Part shown: in pieces, positions 35,546 to 44,383 of the stretch
Layout: each line of letters opens with the position of its first letter
Numbering within the stretch: the first letter of the stretch is position 1
Assembly (NCBI GenBank): GCA_023488945.1
Contig: JAMDBZ010000026.1
Location: 14,979-78,978, forward strand
Source of the DNA: Deltaproteobacteria bacterium
GTDB lineage: Bacteria > Desulfobacterota_E > Deferrimicrobia > Deferrimicrobiales > Deferrimicrobiaceae
DNA length: 64,000 nucleotides
Reading direction: 5' to 3'
Program-made: the position numbers and the translations under genes
Notes under the pieces: generated by a model
Told to the model about the DNA's origin: nothing
Database searches by the model: none
The model's input: the letters and a program-made list of their open reading frames with translations, nothing else

Positions 35546-36736
35546 TTACCCGACCTTGAGAACGACGGAGGCCGCGGTGTCCCCGGCGGCGCAGCCGGAA
35601 AAGAGCAGGTAGCCGCCCCCTTTCATGGCCAGCTCCTCGATTCCCTCGATGACGAGGCGGGCCCCGGTGGGCCCCTGGGGATGGCCGAAGATGAGGGAGG
35701 AACCGTAGTTGTTCATGCCGTCCAGATCCAGCCCCATGACCTTGGCCATGACCAGGTCGTTGGACGCGAAGGGGTTGTGCGTCTTGACGGCGCCCAGATC
35801 CGCGGCCGTGATGCCGGCGTTGTCGAGGGCCATCCGGGCGGAAGGGGCCACGGCGGCCGCCATGAAGCCCTTCTTGGTCCGGGCGTATCCGAAGGAAACG
35901 ATCCGGATTTCGACGTTGGGATCGGCGCTCAGTTCCCTGGCCTTTTCGCGGGTCGTCACGGAGATGCCGCAGTTGCCGTCCGCCGGGTGGGTCTGCGACC
36001 CGAAGGTGTGCACGCCGTCGGGAAGGATGGGCTTGAGGCCGGCGAGCCCTTCCCTGGTGCTGACCGTGACCCCCTCGTCGGCTTCGACGGCGACGGTCTT
36101 CTTCCTGGAGACCTGGACCTCGACCGGGAACATGTAGCGCTTCTGGAACGCCCTGTCGTCGGCCAGCGCGTCCTGGTACTGCTCCTGCCGCCTCAGGGTG
36201 ACGGCGTCGCACTCTTCGCGGGTCACGCCGTACTCCTTGCTGACGTTTTCCGCCGTTTGGATCATGGCGCCGCCGGCCCAGGGGTCCTTGCCGAAGTTGT
36301 CCATGACCCAGTCTTCCGCGATCACCTGGCCGCCGGGACCGTTGACATTGGGCCAGACCGCGTGAGGGCCGTTGGAGCAACGGTCGGCCAGCAGGCACCA
36401 GCCGTTGCCGAACAGACCGGTCTCGATGCCCATGCCGGCCTGGTAAATGGAAAAGGTGGAGGTGGAACAGGCCTGGCTGACGAGGATGCCGGGAGCCCCG
36501 GTGGCGCCCATCAGGGCCGAGGCCCAGGGACCGCTGTAGAACCACTGCTTTTGATAGACGGTGCTGCCGACGAGGACGTAATCGATCATCCTGGGGTCCC
36601 ATCCCCTGGACTCGAAGAAGCGTCTGGAGGTGTTGGCCCCCAGGACGATCGAGTGCTCGTTGGCCAGGGTCCCCTGCCAGCGGACAAAGGGGGTGCTGTA
36701 ATAGCCTCGGTAGGGGATGTACGCTTTTGTCAACAC
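35546..36736 (-). CDS. Thiolase-family acyl-CoA acetyltransferase
   Basis: 396-residue thiolase-fold protein of a divergent group. The active Cys is in GILVSQACSTSTFSIYQAG (about residue 97), the His motifs are KTHNPFASNDLVMA and IFGHPQGPTGARL, and the second Cys is in LFSGCAAGDTAAS. All four catalytic positions look present. The GTG at 36736 after AAAGGAGGAC was used as start. It starts the thiolase-hydratase-dehydrogenase block. Cleavage of 3-oxo-3-phenylpropionyl-CoA to benzoyl-CoA and acetyl-CoA would fit the setting, but it is not proven by sequence. Confidence 0.85.
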   Translation of the reverse strand: MLTKAYIPYRGYYSTPFVRWQGTLANEHSIVLGANTSRRFFESRGWDPRMIDYVLVGSTVYQKQWFYSGPWASALMGATGAPGILVSQACSTSTFSIYQAGMGIETGLFGNGWCLLADRCSNGPHAVWPNVNGPGGQVIAEDWVMDNFGKDPWAGGAMIQTAENVSKEYGVTREECDAVTLRRQEQYQDALADDRAFQKRYMFPVEVQVSRKKTVAVEADEGVTVSTREGLAGLKPILPDGVHTFGSQTHPADGNCGISVTTREKARELSADPNVEIRIVSFGYARTKKGFMAAAVAPSARMALDNAGITAADLGAVKTHNPFASNDLVMAKVMGLDLDGMNNYGSSLIFGHPQGPTGARLVIEGIEELAMKGGGYLLFSGCAAGDTAASVVLKVG

Positions 36737-36784
36737 GTGTCGTCCTCCTTTTCGCCGTTCAATCTTGACCACCGACTCGTCCGT

Positions 36785-36925
36785 CGCTTCCGGGCTCGCG
36801 GAGAGTTGCCTCCGACGCTACGCTCGCGACCAGCGCCGCGAAGCTCGCGGTGAAGTCCGCTGCAATCCTCGCCTCGCTTCACGGGACGCTCCGAGGAACC
36901 CCCTGCCGCGCCCTCCGCACCGCGT
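36785..36925 (-). repeat. Dispersed intergenic repeat, copy D (diverged)
   Basis: This fills the 211-bp gap between the acyl-CoA synthetase and the thiolase genes. Read on the minus strand, CGGAGCGTCCCGTGAAGCGA resembles CGGAGCGGCCTGTGGAGCGA of copy B, and GGTCGCGAGCGTAGCG resembles GGTCGCAAGCGTAGCG of copy A. The rest is diverged. No coding signal was seen. Confidence 0.45.
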
Positions 36926-36947
36926 CGTCATTCTTCCGCCCTCGCCG

Positions 36948-39035
36948 TCAGATCCGGATTCTCCCGTCGACGGCGTACACCGCGTGTTCGAACGCCATGA
37001 TCGGGTTCAGGTCCATCTCCCGGATCATCGGCAGGTCGGTGAGCAGCAGGGAGACCCGCTGAATCAGGTTGATGACCTTTTCCTTGTCCACACCTTTTTC
37101 TCCCCGGAAGCCATCGAGCAGGGCCTTCGTCTTGATGGAGGCGAGCATCTCCCGGGCCTCCACCCGGGTGACCGGAGCGATCTTGAAGACCACGTCCTTG
37201 AGAACCTCGACGGAGATGCCGCCGAGGCCGAACATCACCAGGTGTCCCAGCCCCCTCTCGGCGCTGGCGCCGACGATCAGCTCCCGGCCTCCGGGGAGGA
37301 ATTTCTGGACGAAGAAGTTCAGCTTGTCGAACGTTCCGAGGCGGCTCCGCATCTCCTCGACCGCGGAGCGGACCGCGGCGGCGTTCCCGAGGTTGACGGC
37401 GACCCCTCCCATGTCGCTCTTGTGGTCGATCGCTTCGGAGTCGACCTTGACCACGACGGGGTAGCCGATCTTCTCGGCGGCGGCCTCGGCCTCGGCGGCG
37501 GTTCCGACCGCCTTCCAGCCGGGCACGGGGATTCCGTAAGCCTCGAAGATCGAATAAACGTCGGAGGCGGAGAGGATGCTCCGGCCGGCTTTCTGTGCCT
37601 GCGCAACGATCGACCCGGCCCTGGCGGCATCCACGCCGGCGAAGGCTTCGGGCTGGCCGATATCCCGACGCTTGAGACTGCCGTACCTGGCGAGCGCACC
37701 GAGGGCTTTCGCGGCGGCGCTGGGGTTGGCGTAGCAGGGGACCCCGCCCTCCTTGAGGATGCGCATGGTGATCCGGAAGCGCTCCTGGCTGAGATCCGTC
37801 ATGAAGTTGCAGACGACGGGCTTCCTGCCCTGCCGGCTGACCGCCGCGATCTCGCGCGCCACGGCGTGGGTGTCGGTGAAGGGAGCCGTGACGAAGTTGA
37901 TGAAGATGCTGTCCACCCCGTCCTCCTCGAGGAGCACGTCCATGGCCGCACGGAAGCGGTCGCCGCCGGCGGTGGCCACGACGTCGATGGGGTTTTCGAT
38001 GGCCGCTTCGGGGAGCATGGTCTCCTTCAGCCGGGCGATCGACTTTTCGGAGAGTGTCGGCACATCGAGGCCGGAGGCCACGAGGACGTCGGTGGCGATG
38101 ACCGCCGGCCCGCCGGTGTTCGTTATGATCCCGACCCGGTTCCCCGCGGGGATCGGCTGGGTGGCAAACGCCATGGCCGCCCGCACCATCTCTCCCTCGT
38201 CGGCGAAGGAGAGGATTCCGGTCTTTTCGAAGATCAGTTCGGTGGCGATGTCCACCCCGGCAAGGGAGCCGGTGTGGGAGGAGGCCGCCTTGGCCCCCTG
38301 CTCGGTACGCCCGGCCTTCATGGCCAGCACCGGTTTTTTGGCCGTCACTTCCCGGGCCGCCTCCAGGAACTCCTTCGGGTTGGAGAACCCCTCGGTGTAG
38401 AGGATGATCGCCTTGCTTCCCGCGTCGTCCCCCCAGTAGCGGATGATCTCGGGGATGGAGATGTCGCAGGCGTTGCCGTTGGAGGCGTACATGCGCATGC
38501 CGATCCCCAGATCGAACAGCGCCTGCATGATCAGTGCTCCGACCCCTCCGCTGAGGGCCACCACCGAAATGGAGCCGGGTTCGGGGTAGGTGAAGGTGAA
38601 GTTGCAGTAGGCCTTCAGGGCGGGATCGGTGTTGATGATCCCCTGGCAGTTGGGGCCGAACACCCGCACGCCGGACTCCCTGGCATTGGCAAGAAACGCT
38701 TCCTGGAGCCTGGCGCCCTCCTCGCCCATCTCGCTGAACCCGGCGGAGTTGATGATGACCGCCTTGATCCCCTTCCTGCCGCAATCCACGATGGTCTGGG
38801 GAACGAATTTGGCGGGGATGATGATATGGGCCAGGTCGATTTCTCCGGGAACCTCGTCCAGGGACTTGTAGGCCTTGATGCCGCGAACGTCGGGAGCATT
38901 CGGGTTGATGGGGTAGATCTCCCCTTTGTAGCCGTACTCCTGGAGGTTCTTGATGATGACGTTGCCGATGGACAGCTCTTTGGTGGAGGCGCCGACGATC
39001 GCAACCGCCCTGGGCTTGAACAGCGCGTCCAGCAT
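36948..39035 (-). CDS. ADP-forming acyl-CoA synthetase (fused alpha-beta, ATP-grasp)
   Basis: 695-residue acetate/acyl-CoA ligase (ADP-forming). The N-terminal CoA-binding domain starts KPRAVAIVGASTKELSIGN. The succinyl-CoA-ligase-like domain has VFGPNCQGIINTDP and ALSGGVGALIMQALFDLGIG, and the phosphohistidine is likely in KAASSHTGSLAGVD. The C-terminal ATP-grasp domain (about residues 470-695) shows KIGYPVVVKVDSEAIDHKSD and REMDLNPIM. Such enzymes convert acyl-CoA plus ADP and phosphate to acid plus ATP and conserve energy from Ior products such as phenylacetyl-CoA. The start at 39035 directly follows the HgdB-like gene (1-bp gap). Confidence 0.92.
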   Translation of the reverse strand: MLDALFKPRAVAIVGASTKELSIGNVIIKNLQEYGYKGEIYPINPNAPDVRGIKAYKSLDEVPGEIDLAHIIIPAKFVPQTIVDCGRKGIKAVIINSAGFSEMGEEGARLQEAFLANARESGVRVFGPNCQGIINTDPALKAYCNFTFTYPEPGSISVVALSGGVGALIMQALFDLGIGMRMYASNGNACDISIPEIIRYWGDDAGSKAIILYTEGFSNPKEFLEAAREVTAKKPVLAMKAGRTEQGAKAASSHTGSLAGVDIATELIFEKTGILSFADEGEMVRAAMAFATQPIPAGNRVGIITNTGGPAVIATDVLVASGLDVPTLSEKSIARLKETMLPEAAIENPIDVVATAGGDRFRAAMDVLLEEDGVDSIFINFVTAPFTDTHAVAREIAAVSRQGRKPVVCNFMTDLSQERFRITMRILKEGGVPCYANPSAAAKALGALARYGSLKRRDIGQPEAFAGVDAARAGSIVAQAQKAGRSILSASDVYSIFEAYGIPVPGWKAVGTAAEAEAAAEKIGYPVVVKVDSEAIDHKSDMGGVAVNLGNAAAVRSAVEEMRSRLGTFDKLNFFVQKFLPGGRELIVGASAERGLGHLVMFGLGGISVEVLKDVVFKIAPVTRVEAREMLASIKTKALLDGFRGEKGVDKEKVINLIQRVSLLLTDLPMIREMDLNPIMAFEHAVYAVDGRIRI

Positions 39036-39036
39036 C

Positions 39037-40284
39037 TTATTTCCCCTCCGTGATCTGTTCGATAAAGGCTTCCACGTTGGTTTTGGTCTGCTCGTCGGAA
39101 ACGCAGCGAAGGTCGTTGAGGTCGCCGGAGAGGACCAGGCTGGGGATGCCGGTTTCGGCCTCGAGCCGCTGGGGCAGGCCGTAGCGGCTGTTCGAGTTGT
39201 AGGGGCAGGTCTTGGCGTCATGGTAGATGATCCCGTCGATGCGGAACTTCTCGAGCATCCCCTGGATGTACTTTTCCTTGTACTTGTCGCACCGGACGAT
39301 GAAGAGCTCGAGGTAGGCCCTCGCCATGCTCCGGATGGGATCCCGCCCCTCGAAGGCCGGGAAGATCCAGCTGCTGCAGTAGGTGGAGGCCAGGACGCTG
39401 GACTTGAGATGGAAGAAAAGCTCCGAATGCTGTCGCAGCCGGCCCCACACCGGCATTCCCTCCCAGTAGATGCGCGAGGTCTCCTCGTCGACGGCCCCCA
39501 CCCCGTCCTTGATTCTCTGCCCGAGTTCGGCGAGAAGGACCTTGTAATAGTCGATCGCCTCCCGGGTCCCCCTCAGGACGACGGCCGGCCCCATGTGGAT
39601 GGTTCCGTCGAAGAACGTCAGGGGAGCGGGAACCGCGGTCGCCGTCTCCAGCACCTTCTCCCACAGTTCGGTACACTCGCGGGAGAGCGATACCACCTCC
39701 CGAAGCCGGTCCATGTCCAGCTTGTTCCCCGAGATCTCCGCGAGCGTCGGGACCAAGGCCTCGATCTGCCGGGTCACGTCATCGATGTGGGCGTCGGTCA
39801 CCTCGTTGACGTTCTTCGGGGAGGTCACCCCGATGGAGGGGACGCCCAGTCTCCTGGAGTACCACGCGAACCAGTCCTGGACGTCGCGGCACTGGTTGGT
39901 GTTGTAGACCAGGACATCGGGCCTGGGTACGGACTCGATCCCCGGGTAGGCCTTGGCGAGGGGGGTGATCCCCTTCAGGTAGGCGCCGATGTCGGCCGTC
40001 AGGTAGGAGCAGATGTCCGGAGAATAGCCGATGGCGTTCGCTTCCGGGATCAGATCGGTGGACATGCGCGTGGCGCCGAGCATCGCGGCATGGTTCTCCG
40101 GGAAGTGAACGGCGAACCCCATGGCCCGGAGCAGCTCCGCCGGGCCGACGCTGGTGCACCAGGCGACCTTCCGCTTGCCGGTGGTGGCCGCCTCGTTCAG
40201 GCCGTAGAAGTAGTCGGCCATAATCTTGCCCATCAGGTCGGCGGCCTGGATCTTCTTTCTCGATGTCTTCTTTTCTTCAGCCAT
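39037..40284 (-). CDS. 2-hydroxyacyl-CoA dehydratase/benzoyl-CoA reductase family subunit (HgdB/BcrB-like)
   Basis: 415-residue protein of the HgdB-FldB-BcrB family. Candidate cluster cysteines are PDICSYLTADIGAYL, YNTNQCRDVQDWF and HDAKTCPYNSNSRYGL, at the positions that correspond to the three ligands in BcrB at 12-13 kb. Extra cysteines occur in STYCSSW, VRCDKYKE and LRCVSDEQ. EGMPVWGRLRQHSELFF replaces the BcrB EGPPNW motif. The ATG at 40284 follows AGGAGAAACG and overlaps the activator gene. True dehydratases and Bcr have two different subunits; only one is encoded here. It may form a homodimer like double-cubane cluster proteins (YjiM type) or use a subunit encoded elsewhere. Confidence 0.85.
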   Translation of the reverse strand: MAEEKKTSRKKIQAADLMGKIMADYFYGLNEAATTGKRKVAWCTSVGPAELLRAMGFAVHFPENHAAMLGATRMSTDLIPEANAIGYSPDICSYLTADIGAYLKGITPLAKAYPGIESVPRPDVLVYNTNQCRDVQDWFAWYSRRLGVPSIGVTSPKNVNEVTDAHIDDVTRQIEALVPTLAEISGNKLDMDRLREVVSLSRECTELWEKVLETATAVPAPLTFFDGTIHMGPAVVLRGTREAIDYYKVLLAELGQRIKDGVGAVDEETSRIYWEGMPVWGRLRQHSELFFHLKSSVLASTYCSSWIFPAFEGRDPIRSMARAYLELFIVRCDKYKEKYIQGMLEKFRIDGIIYHDAKTCPYNSNSRYGLPQRLEAETGIPSLVLSGDLNDLRCVSDEQTKTNVEAFIEQITEGK

Positions 40285-41101
40285 TCGTTTCTCCTGGGAT
40301 GATGATGGAATCGGGAAACCGGCCCTTGTCATCCAAGGCATAGAGGGCGGCTCCGATCGCGCCGGCCAGTTGCGGAAATTCGGGTCGGATGACCGATCGG
40401 CCGATCATCTCCTCGGCCATCTCGACGATATAGGGGTTGTGAGCCACGACCCCCCCCGTCATGACGACACGTTCCGTGGGAGAGTCCATTTCCAACACTC
40501 TCTTGATGACCGAGTAGAAGATCCCCTTGACGATATCGGTGACCTTCTTGCCATGGCGGATATGCTCGAGGACCTCCGTGGCCGAAAAGACCGTGCAGTA
40601 GCTTCCGAGTTTGACCATCTCCCGGGACCGGCGGGCCAGCCCGTCCATCTCTTCCAGCGGGATGTCGAGGCGGCTGGACATCTCTTCGAGAAAGGCCCCG
40701 GTCCCGGCCGCGCACTTGCGGTTCATCTTGAAGCCGCTGCGGCGCCCGGCGGCGTCGAGCTTGATGATCTTGTTGTCCTGGCCGCCGATGTCGATGATGG
40801 TGATGGCCTCGGGATAGGCGTTGCGGCACCAATTGGCGAGGCAACCGATTTCTGTCTTGCTCCGTCCGGTGACAAACCCGACGTTTGCCCGGCCGTAGCC
40901 GGTGGAAACGGCGCTGACGATCTCCCCGCGGGTCACTCCGGCCATCGCGAGCGAAGCGTCCAGGCAGGCCGCCGCGGTCACGGAAAAGTCGGTCCCGGAT
41001 CTCCTGACCGCGTGGCCGATCAGCCGTCCTTCGGCATCGACGACGGCGACCTTCGTCCTCGACGCCCCGATGTCGAGACCGACGAAAACAGGTTTTGACA
41101 T
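40277..41101 (-). CDS. BadF/BadG/BcrA/BcrD-type ATPase activator (HgdC-like)
   Basis: 274-residue ASKHA-family ATPase. It has FVGLDIGASRTKVAVVD (first phosphate loop), IIDIGGQDNKIIKLD (second), NRKCAAGTGAFLEEMS with the Cys that holds the [4Fe-4S] cluster at the homodimer interface, and MTGGVVAHNPYIVEM. It should inject a low-potential electron, at ATP cost, into the HgdB-like protein encoded immediately downstream (8-bp overlap). It is similar in layout to BcrD, but it carries the DIGGQD form and so resembles HgdC/FldI and YjiL. Confidence 0.92.
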   Translation of the reverse strand: MSKPVFVGLDIGASRTKVAVVDAEGRLIGHAVRRSGTDFSVTAAACLDASLAMAGVTRGEIVSAVSTGYGRANVGFVTGRSKTEIGCLANWCRNAYPEAITIIDIGGQDNKIIKLDAAGRRSGFKMNRKCAAGTGAFLEEMSSRLDIPLEEMDGLARRSREMVKLGSYCTVFSATEVLEHIRHGKKVTDIVKGIFYSVIKRVLEMDSPTERVVMTGGVVAHNPYIVEMAEEMIGRSVIRPEFPQLAGAIGAALYALDDKGRFPDSIIIPGETNG

Positions 41102-41117
41102 TCCTGCCTCTGAAACC

Positions 41118-41888
41118 TCAGCGGTCTTCCCAGCGAGCGGGACGTTTGGCGATGAAGGCCGTCAACCCCTCCACGGCATCGCGGGTGGCCATCAGGTCTT
41201 CAAGATACAACCGTTCCACCGATGCGAGTTTCGCCCGGATGCGCGCAAGGAAATCGGCGCGGGCGGCGCGGGCGGCGAAGCGCAGGGACCCGGCGCTCAG
41301 CGGCGCGAGAAACTCCTCGAAATAGGCGAGCGCCGCCTTTTCGGGGTCATCGGCCAGGACGTTCACCAGCCCGATCCGGTGGGCTTCCTCGGCGCCGATG
41401 CTGCGCCCCGAGAACAGCAGATCCTCGGCCCGGGCCTGGCCGATGCGTTCCGGCAGGAGGCAGGAGGCCGCCGGGGCGAACACCCCAAGCTTGATCTCGG
41501 GCTGCCCCAGCTTCGCGCCGGGAGCGGCGAAGATCAGGTGCCCGGCGGCTGCAACCTCGAGGCCGCCCCCCAGACACTGGCCGCGCACCGCCGCCAGGAC
41601 GGGGACCGGGCTTTCCAGGAGCTGCAGGATCAGGGCATGCAGCTGGTGGAGCATCCGGGCGCACGATTCCGGCAGGTGCTCCTCCACGCTGGCGCCGAAG
41701 CTGAAGTGCGGGCCTTCCGCATCCAGAAGCACGGCCCGGAGCCGCGCGCTCGACAGGTGTTCGCCGAGGGCCGACCGCAGTGCCGCGATCATGGCGGCGT
41801 CCACGATGTTGGCCTTGGGACGGGCCAGGCGCAGGCGCAACAGACCTCCGTCCTTCTCCAGCCACACCTTGAGGGGACTCGCACTCAT
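41118..41888 (-). CDS. dch: Cyclohexa-1,5-diene-1-carbonyl-CoA hydratase
   Basis: 256-residue crotonase that hydrates the dienoyl-CoA made by benzoyl-CoA reductase to 6-hydroxycyclohex-1-ene-1-carbonyl-CoA. The Dch-type start SPLKVWLEKDGGLLRLRLAR and ARPKANIVDAAMIAAL are recognisable, with FSFGASVEEHLPE and RGQCLGGGLEVAAAGH forming the oxyanion hole. The ATG at 41888 was chosen over longer extensions. It follows had by 28 bp, so dch and had are co-transcribed. Its codon use (GGC/GCC-rich) resembles the bcr cluster more than its neighbours. Confidence 0.92.
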   Translation of the reverse strand: MSASPLKVWLEKDGGLLRLRLARPKANIVDAAMIAALRSALGEHLSSARLRAVLLDAEGPHFSFGASVEEHLPESCARMLHQLHALILQLLESPVPVLAAVRGQCLGGGLEVAAAGHLIFAAPGAKLGQPEIKLGVFAPAASCLLPERIGQARAEDLLFSGRSIGAEEAHRIGLVNVLADDPEKAALAYFEEFLAPLSAGSLRFAARAARADFLARIRAKLASVERLYLEDLMATRDAVEGLTAFIAKRPARWEDR

Positions 41889-41916
41889 CGTCGGGACCTC
41901 CCCATGCCTTTCCATC

Positions 41917-42990
41917 TCAGGGATCGGGAACCAGGATCGCGCGCCGGGCCAGCTTGCGGGCATGGGCGGCGGCAAAGACCTCGTTGATGTCGCTCAGCGG
42001 ATGGCGCTCGACAAAGGGGGCAAGGGAGATCCTGCGATCCAGCGCCAGGTCGAGCGCCTGGGGATAGAGCTCGGTCAGGCATCCCCAGTTGCCCAGCGCC
42101 CGGGCGTGGAAAGCCATCAGATTCGAGAGGCGCAGTTCCACCTTGTCCATGGTGAAGCCCACCACCGACAGCGTCGCACCGTAGGTGAGCAGTCCGAACG
42201 CCGTGTCCTGGCCGGCGGCGGTCCCGGAGCACTCGAAGATCTTCCATCCGGTGCCGGGCCGGCCGTTGTCCCTGGCGAAGTCCTGGATCGCTTTCTTCAG
42301 ATCGCGGCCCTGGACCTGCCGGACGTTGATGGTCAGCGCGGCCCCGTGTCCGGCCATGGCGTCGAGCTTCGCCTGGTCCACATCGAGGGCCACCACGGTG
42401 GCCCCGAAGGCCCGGGCGATCTGCACCGCATAACCGCCGACCCCGCCGGCACCCACCACGACGGCGAAATCGCCGGGCTTCACCTCCGCCTGCACCGCCG
42501 CCTGATAGGGTGTGGTCACGGCGTCGGCCACCACCGAGACATCGGCCAGTTGCAGCCCGGCTGCCGCAAGCCGCCGCTCGTCCACGAGGCACAGGCCGCG
42601 GGCCGGAACGCGAATGTGGGTGGCAAAACCGCCATGGATATCGTTTCCCGGCATCTTCTGCCGGCGACAGATGGTCCCGTGCCCGGAGGCGCAAAGCTCG
42701 CATTCCCCGCAAGGGATCACCGCAGGAATGATCACGGCCTTGCCTTGCCACCCCTCCGCCCCCGCCCCGGCGGCGGCCACCCGGCCGCTGATTTCGTGAC
42801 CGAGAGTCAACGGCAGCCCATGGTTGACGCGCACACCGCCGTAATAGAACCCCAGGTCCGTGTGACAGACCCCGCATCCGGCCACCTCGACCACCACCTC
42901 GCCGTCGGACGGCGGGAACGGGTCGAAGCCGGCTTTCACCATGGGCTCCCCCACGGCGGTCATGAACCAGCGGTGCGGTCCGTTGGTCAT
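41917..42990 (-). CDS. had: 6-hydroxycyclohex-1-ene-1-carbonyl-CoA dehydrogenase
   Basis: 357-residue zinc-type alcohol dehydrogenase that oxidises the Dch product to the 6-oxo compound used by Oah. Catalytic zinc ligands are in [15 protein letters not shown] and GHEISGRV. The structural zinc site is [15 protein letters not shown]. The NAD loop is [13 protein letters not shown]. The N-terminus (start 42990 after GGAGGACCG) and length fit Had of benzoyl-CoA pathways. It lies 78 bp downstream of the second paaK. Together with Dch (next gene), BcrCBAD and Oah it completes the class I upper benzoyl-CoA pathway. Confidence 0.9.
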   Translation of the reverse strand: MTNGPHRWFMTAVGEPMVKAGFDPFPPSDGEVVVEVAGCGVCHTDLGFYYGGVRVNHGLPLTLGHEISGRVAAAGAGAEGWQGKAVIIPAVIPCGECELCASGHGTICRRQKMPGNDIHGGFATHIRVPARGLCLVDERRLAAAGLQLADVSVVADAVTTPYQAAVQAEVKPGDFAVVVGAGGVGGYAVQIARAFGATVVALDVDQAKLDAMAGHGAALTINVRQVQGRDLKKAIQDFARDNGRPGTGWKIFECSGTAAGQDTAFGLLTYGATLSVVGFTMDKVELRLSNLMAFHARALGNWGCLTELYPQALDLALDRRISLAPFVERHPLSDINEVFAAAHARKLARRAILVPDP

Positions 42991-43037
42991 CGGTCCTCCT
43001 CCTTGTCCTTTCCCCGGAGTCACGCAACAAACGATCG

Positions 43038-43058
43038 CCCCCGGTGACGGGGGTTTTT
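43038..43058 (+). terminator. Hairpin plus T-tract between had and the second paaK
   Basis: CCCCCG-GTGA-CGGGGG followed by TTTTT is a strong intrinsic terminator as read on the plus strand. All neighbouring genes are on the minus strand. On that strand the hairpin is preceded by A5 but not followed by a T-run, so it may still attenuate read-through from paaK into had, but not in the textbook form. Confidence 0.6.
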
Positions 43059-43068
43059 CAGAGCCCTG

Positions 43069-44367
43069 TCACAGCTTCCTGTTATCGACGACTCTCTGCA
43101 CCTTCCCCTCGGACCGGGCCAGGGTCCTCTTCTCGACGAGCTTCACGTCGACGCCGATCCCCAGCTCGTGCGCCAGCCGCTTCCGGATCGTCTCCACCAT
43201 GCCGCTTTGCCGGCGCTCCCGGCCGGAGAAGGTCGTCTCGTCGGCCTCGACGAGGACGGAGACCTCGTCCATCGCCCCCTTCCGGTCGATGACGATCTGG
43301 TAGTGAGGCTCGGCCCCTTCGATCCCGAAAAGCAAGGACTCGATCTGGGAGGGGAAGACGTTCACCCCCTTGATGATCAGCATGTCGTCCGTCCGGCCCG
43401 CCACCCGGCTCATCCGCCTGCCCGTCCGGCCGCACGGGCAGTCGCCCGGCAGGAGCCGGGTCAGGTCCCGCGTCCGGTAGCGGATCATCGGGAACGCCTC
43501 CTTGGTGAGCGTCGTGATGACGAGCTCCCCCTGCCCGCCCGGCGGGACCGGCGCGAGCGTCTCCGGGTCGATCACCTCGACGAGGAAGTGGTCCTCGCTG
43601 ATGTGCAGGCCCTTGCGCTCCAGGCACTCCCCCGACACCCCCGGGCCGAGGACCTCCGACAGCCCGTAATTGTCGGTGGCGACGATCCCGAGCGCGTCCT
43701 GGATCTCCGTCCTCATCCGCTCCGACCACGGCTCCGCGCCGAAAAGGCCGTACTTGAGCGACAAGGCCGGGACGGGGATCCCCATGTCCCGGATCGTGTT
43801 GGCGACCAGCATGGCGTAGGACGGGGTGGACAACAGCGCCGTCGTCTTGAAGTCCCTCATGATCTTGATCTGGCGCGCGGTGTTCCCGCTGGACGCGGGG
43901 ATCACGGAGGCGCCGATCCGCTCCGCGCCGTAGTGCAGGCCGAACCCCCCGGTGTACAACCCGTACCCGAAGCAAATCTGGACGACGTCGTCCTTGGTCA
44001 CCCCGCCGGAGGTGAGGACGCGGGCCACGAGGTTGCTCCATGTCTTGATGTCGTTCTTCGTGTACCCCACCACGGCCGACGTCTCCGTCGCGCCCGAGGA
44101 GGCGTGGATGCGGACGACTTCCCGGAGCGGCACCGCGAACAGCCCGTACGGGTAATTCCCGCGCACGTCCTCCTTCGTCGTGAACGGCAGCCGGGCGAGG
44201 TCGGAGAGCGACTCGACGTCCTCCGGCGAGATCCCCAGCCCGTCGAACTTCTTCCGGTAGAACGGGACGTGCGCGTAGACGCGGTTGAGCGTCGACTGCA
44301 GGCGCTCGATCTGGAGTTGTTCGAGCTCCTCGCGGTCCATGCACTCCTTGTCGGGTTCCCAATACAT
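43069..44367 (-). CDS. Phenylacetate-CoA ligase (PaaK family), second copy
   Basis: 432-residue AMP-forming aryl-CoA ligase, paralogous to the PaaK at 32.4-33.8 kb. It shows [56 protein letters not shown] and [20 protein letters not shown]. The ATP loop differs from PaaK1: [10 protein letters not shown] replaces [10 protein letters not shown], so the usual Thr-Gly-Lys is changed to Thr-Glu-Thr, as seen in one PaaK subgroup. The start at 44367 (GGAGGG just upstream) was chosen. It is the last gene of the livKHMGF operon, so the transported acid is probably its substrate. Confidence 0.88.
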   Translation of the reverse strand: MYWEPDKECMDREELEQLQIERLQSTLNRVYAHVPFYRKKFDGLGISPEDVESLSDLARLPFTTKEDVRGNYPYGLFAVPLREVVRIHASSGATETSAVVGYTKNDIKTWSNLVARVLTSGGVTKDDVVQICFGYGLYTGGFGLHYGAERIGASVIPASSGNTARQIKIMRDFKTTALLSTPSYAMLVANTIRDMGIPVPALSLKYGLFGAEPWSERMRTEIQDALGIVATDNYGLSEVLGPGVSGECLERKGLHISEDHFLVEVIDPETLAPVPPGGQGELVITTLTKEAFPMIRYRTRDLTRLLPGDCPCGRTGRRMSRVAGRTDDMLIIKGVNVFPSQIESLLFGIEGAEPHYQIVIDRKGAMDEVSVLVEADETTFSGRERRQSGMVETIRKRLAHELGIGVDVKLVEKRTLARSEGKVQRVVDNRKL

Positions 44368-44383
44368 TGCACCCTCCATTCCT

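Noticed and set aside
39037..41101. A second complete benzoyl-CoA reductase
   Set aside because: Only one large subunit and one ATPase are encoded, where class I Bcr needs two of each.
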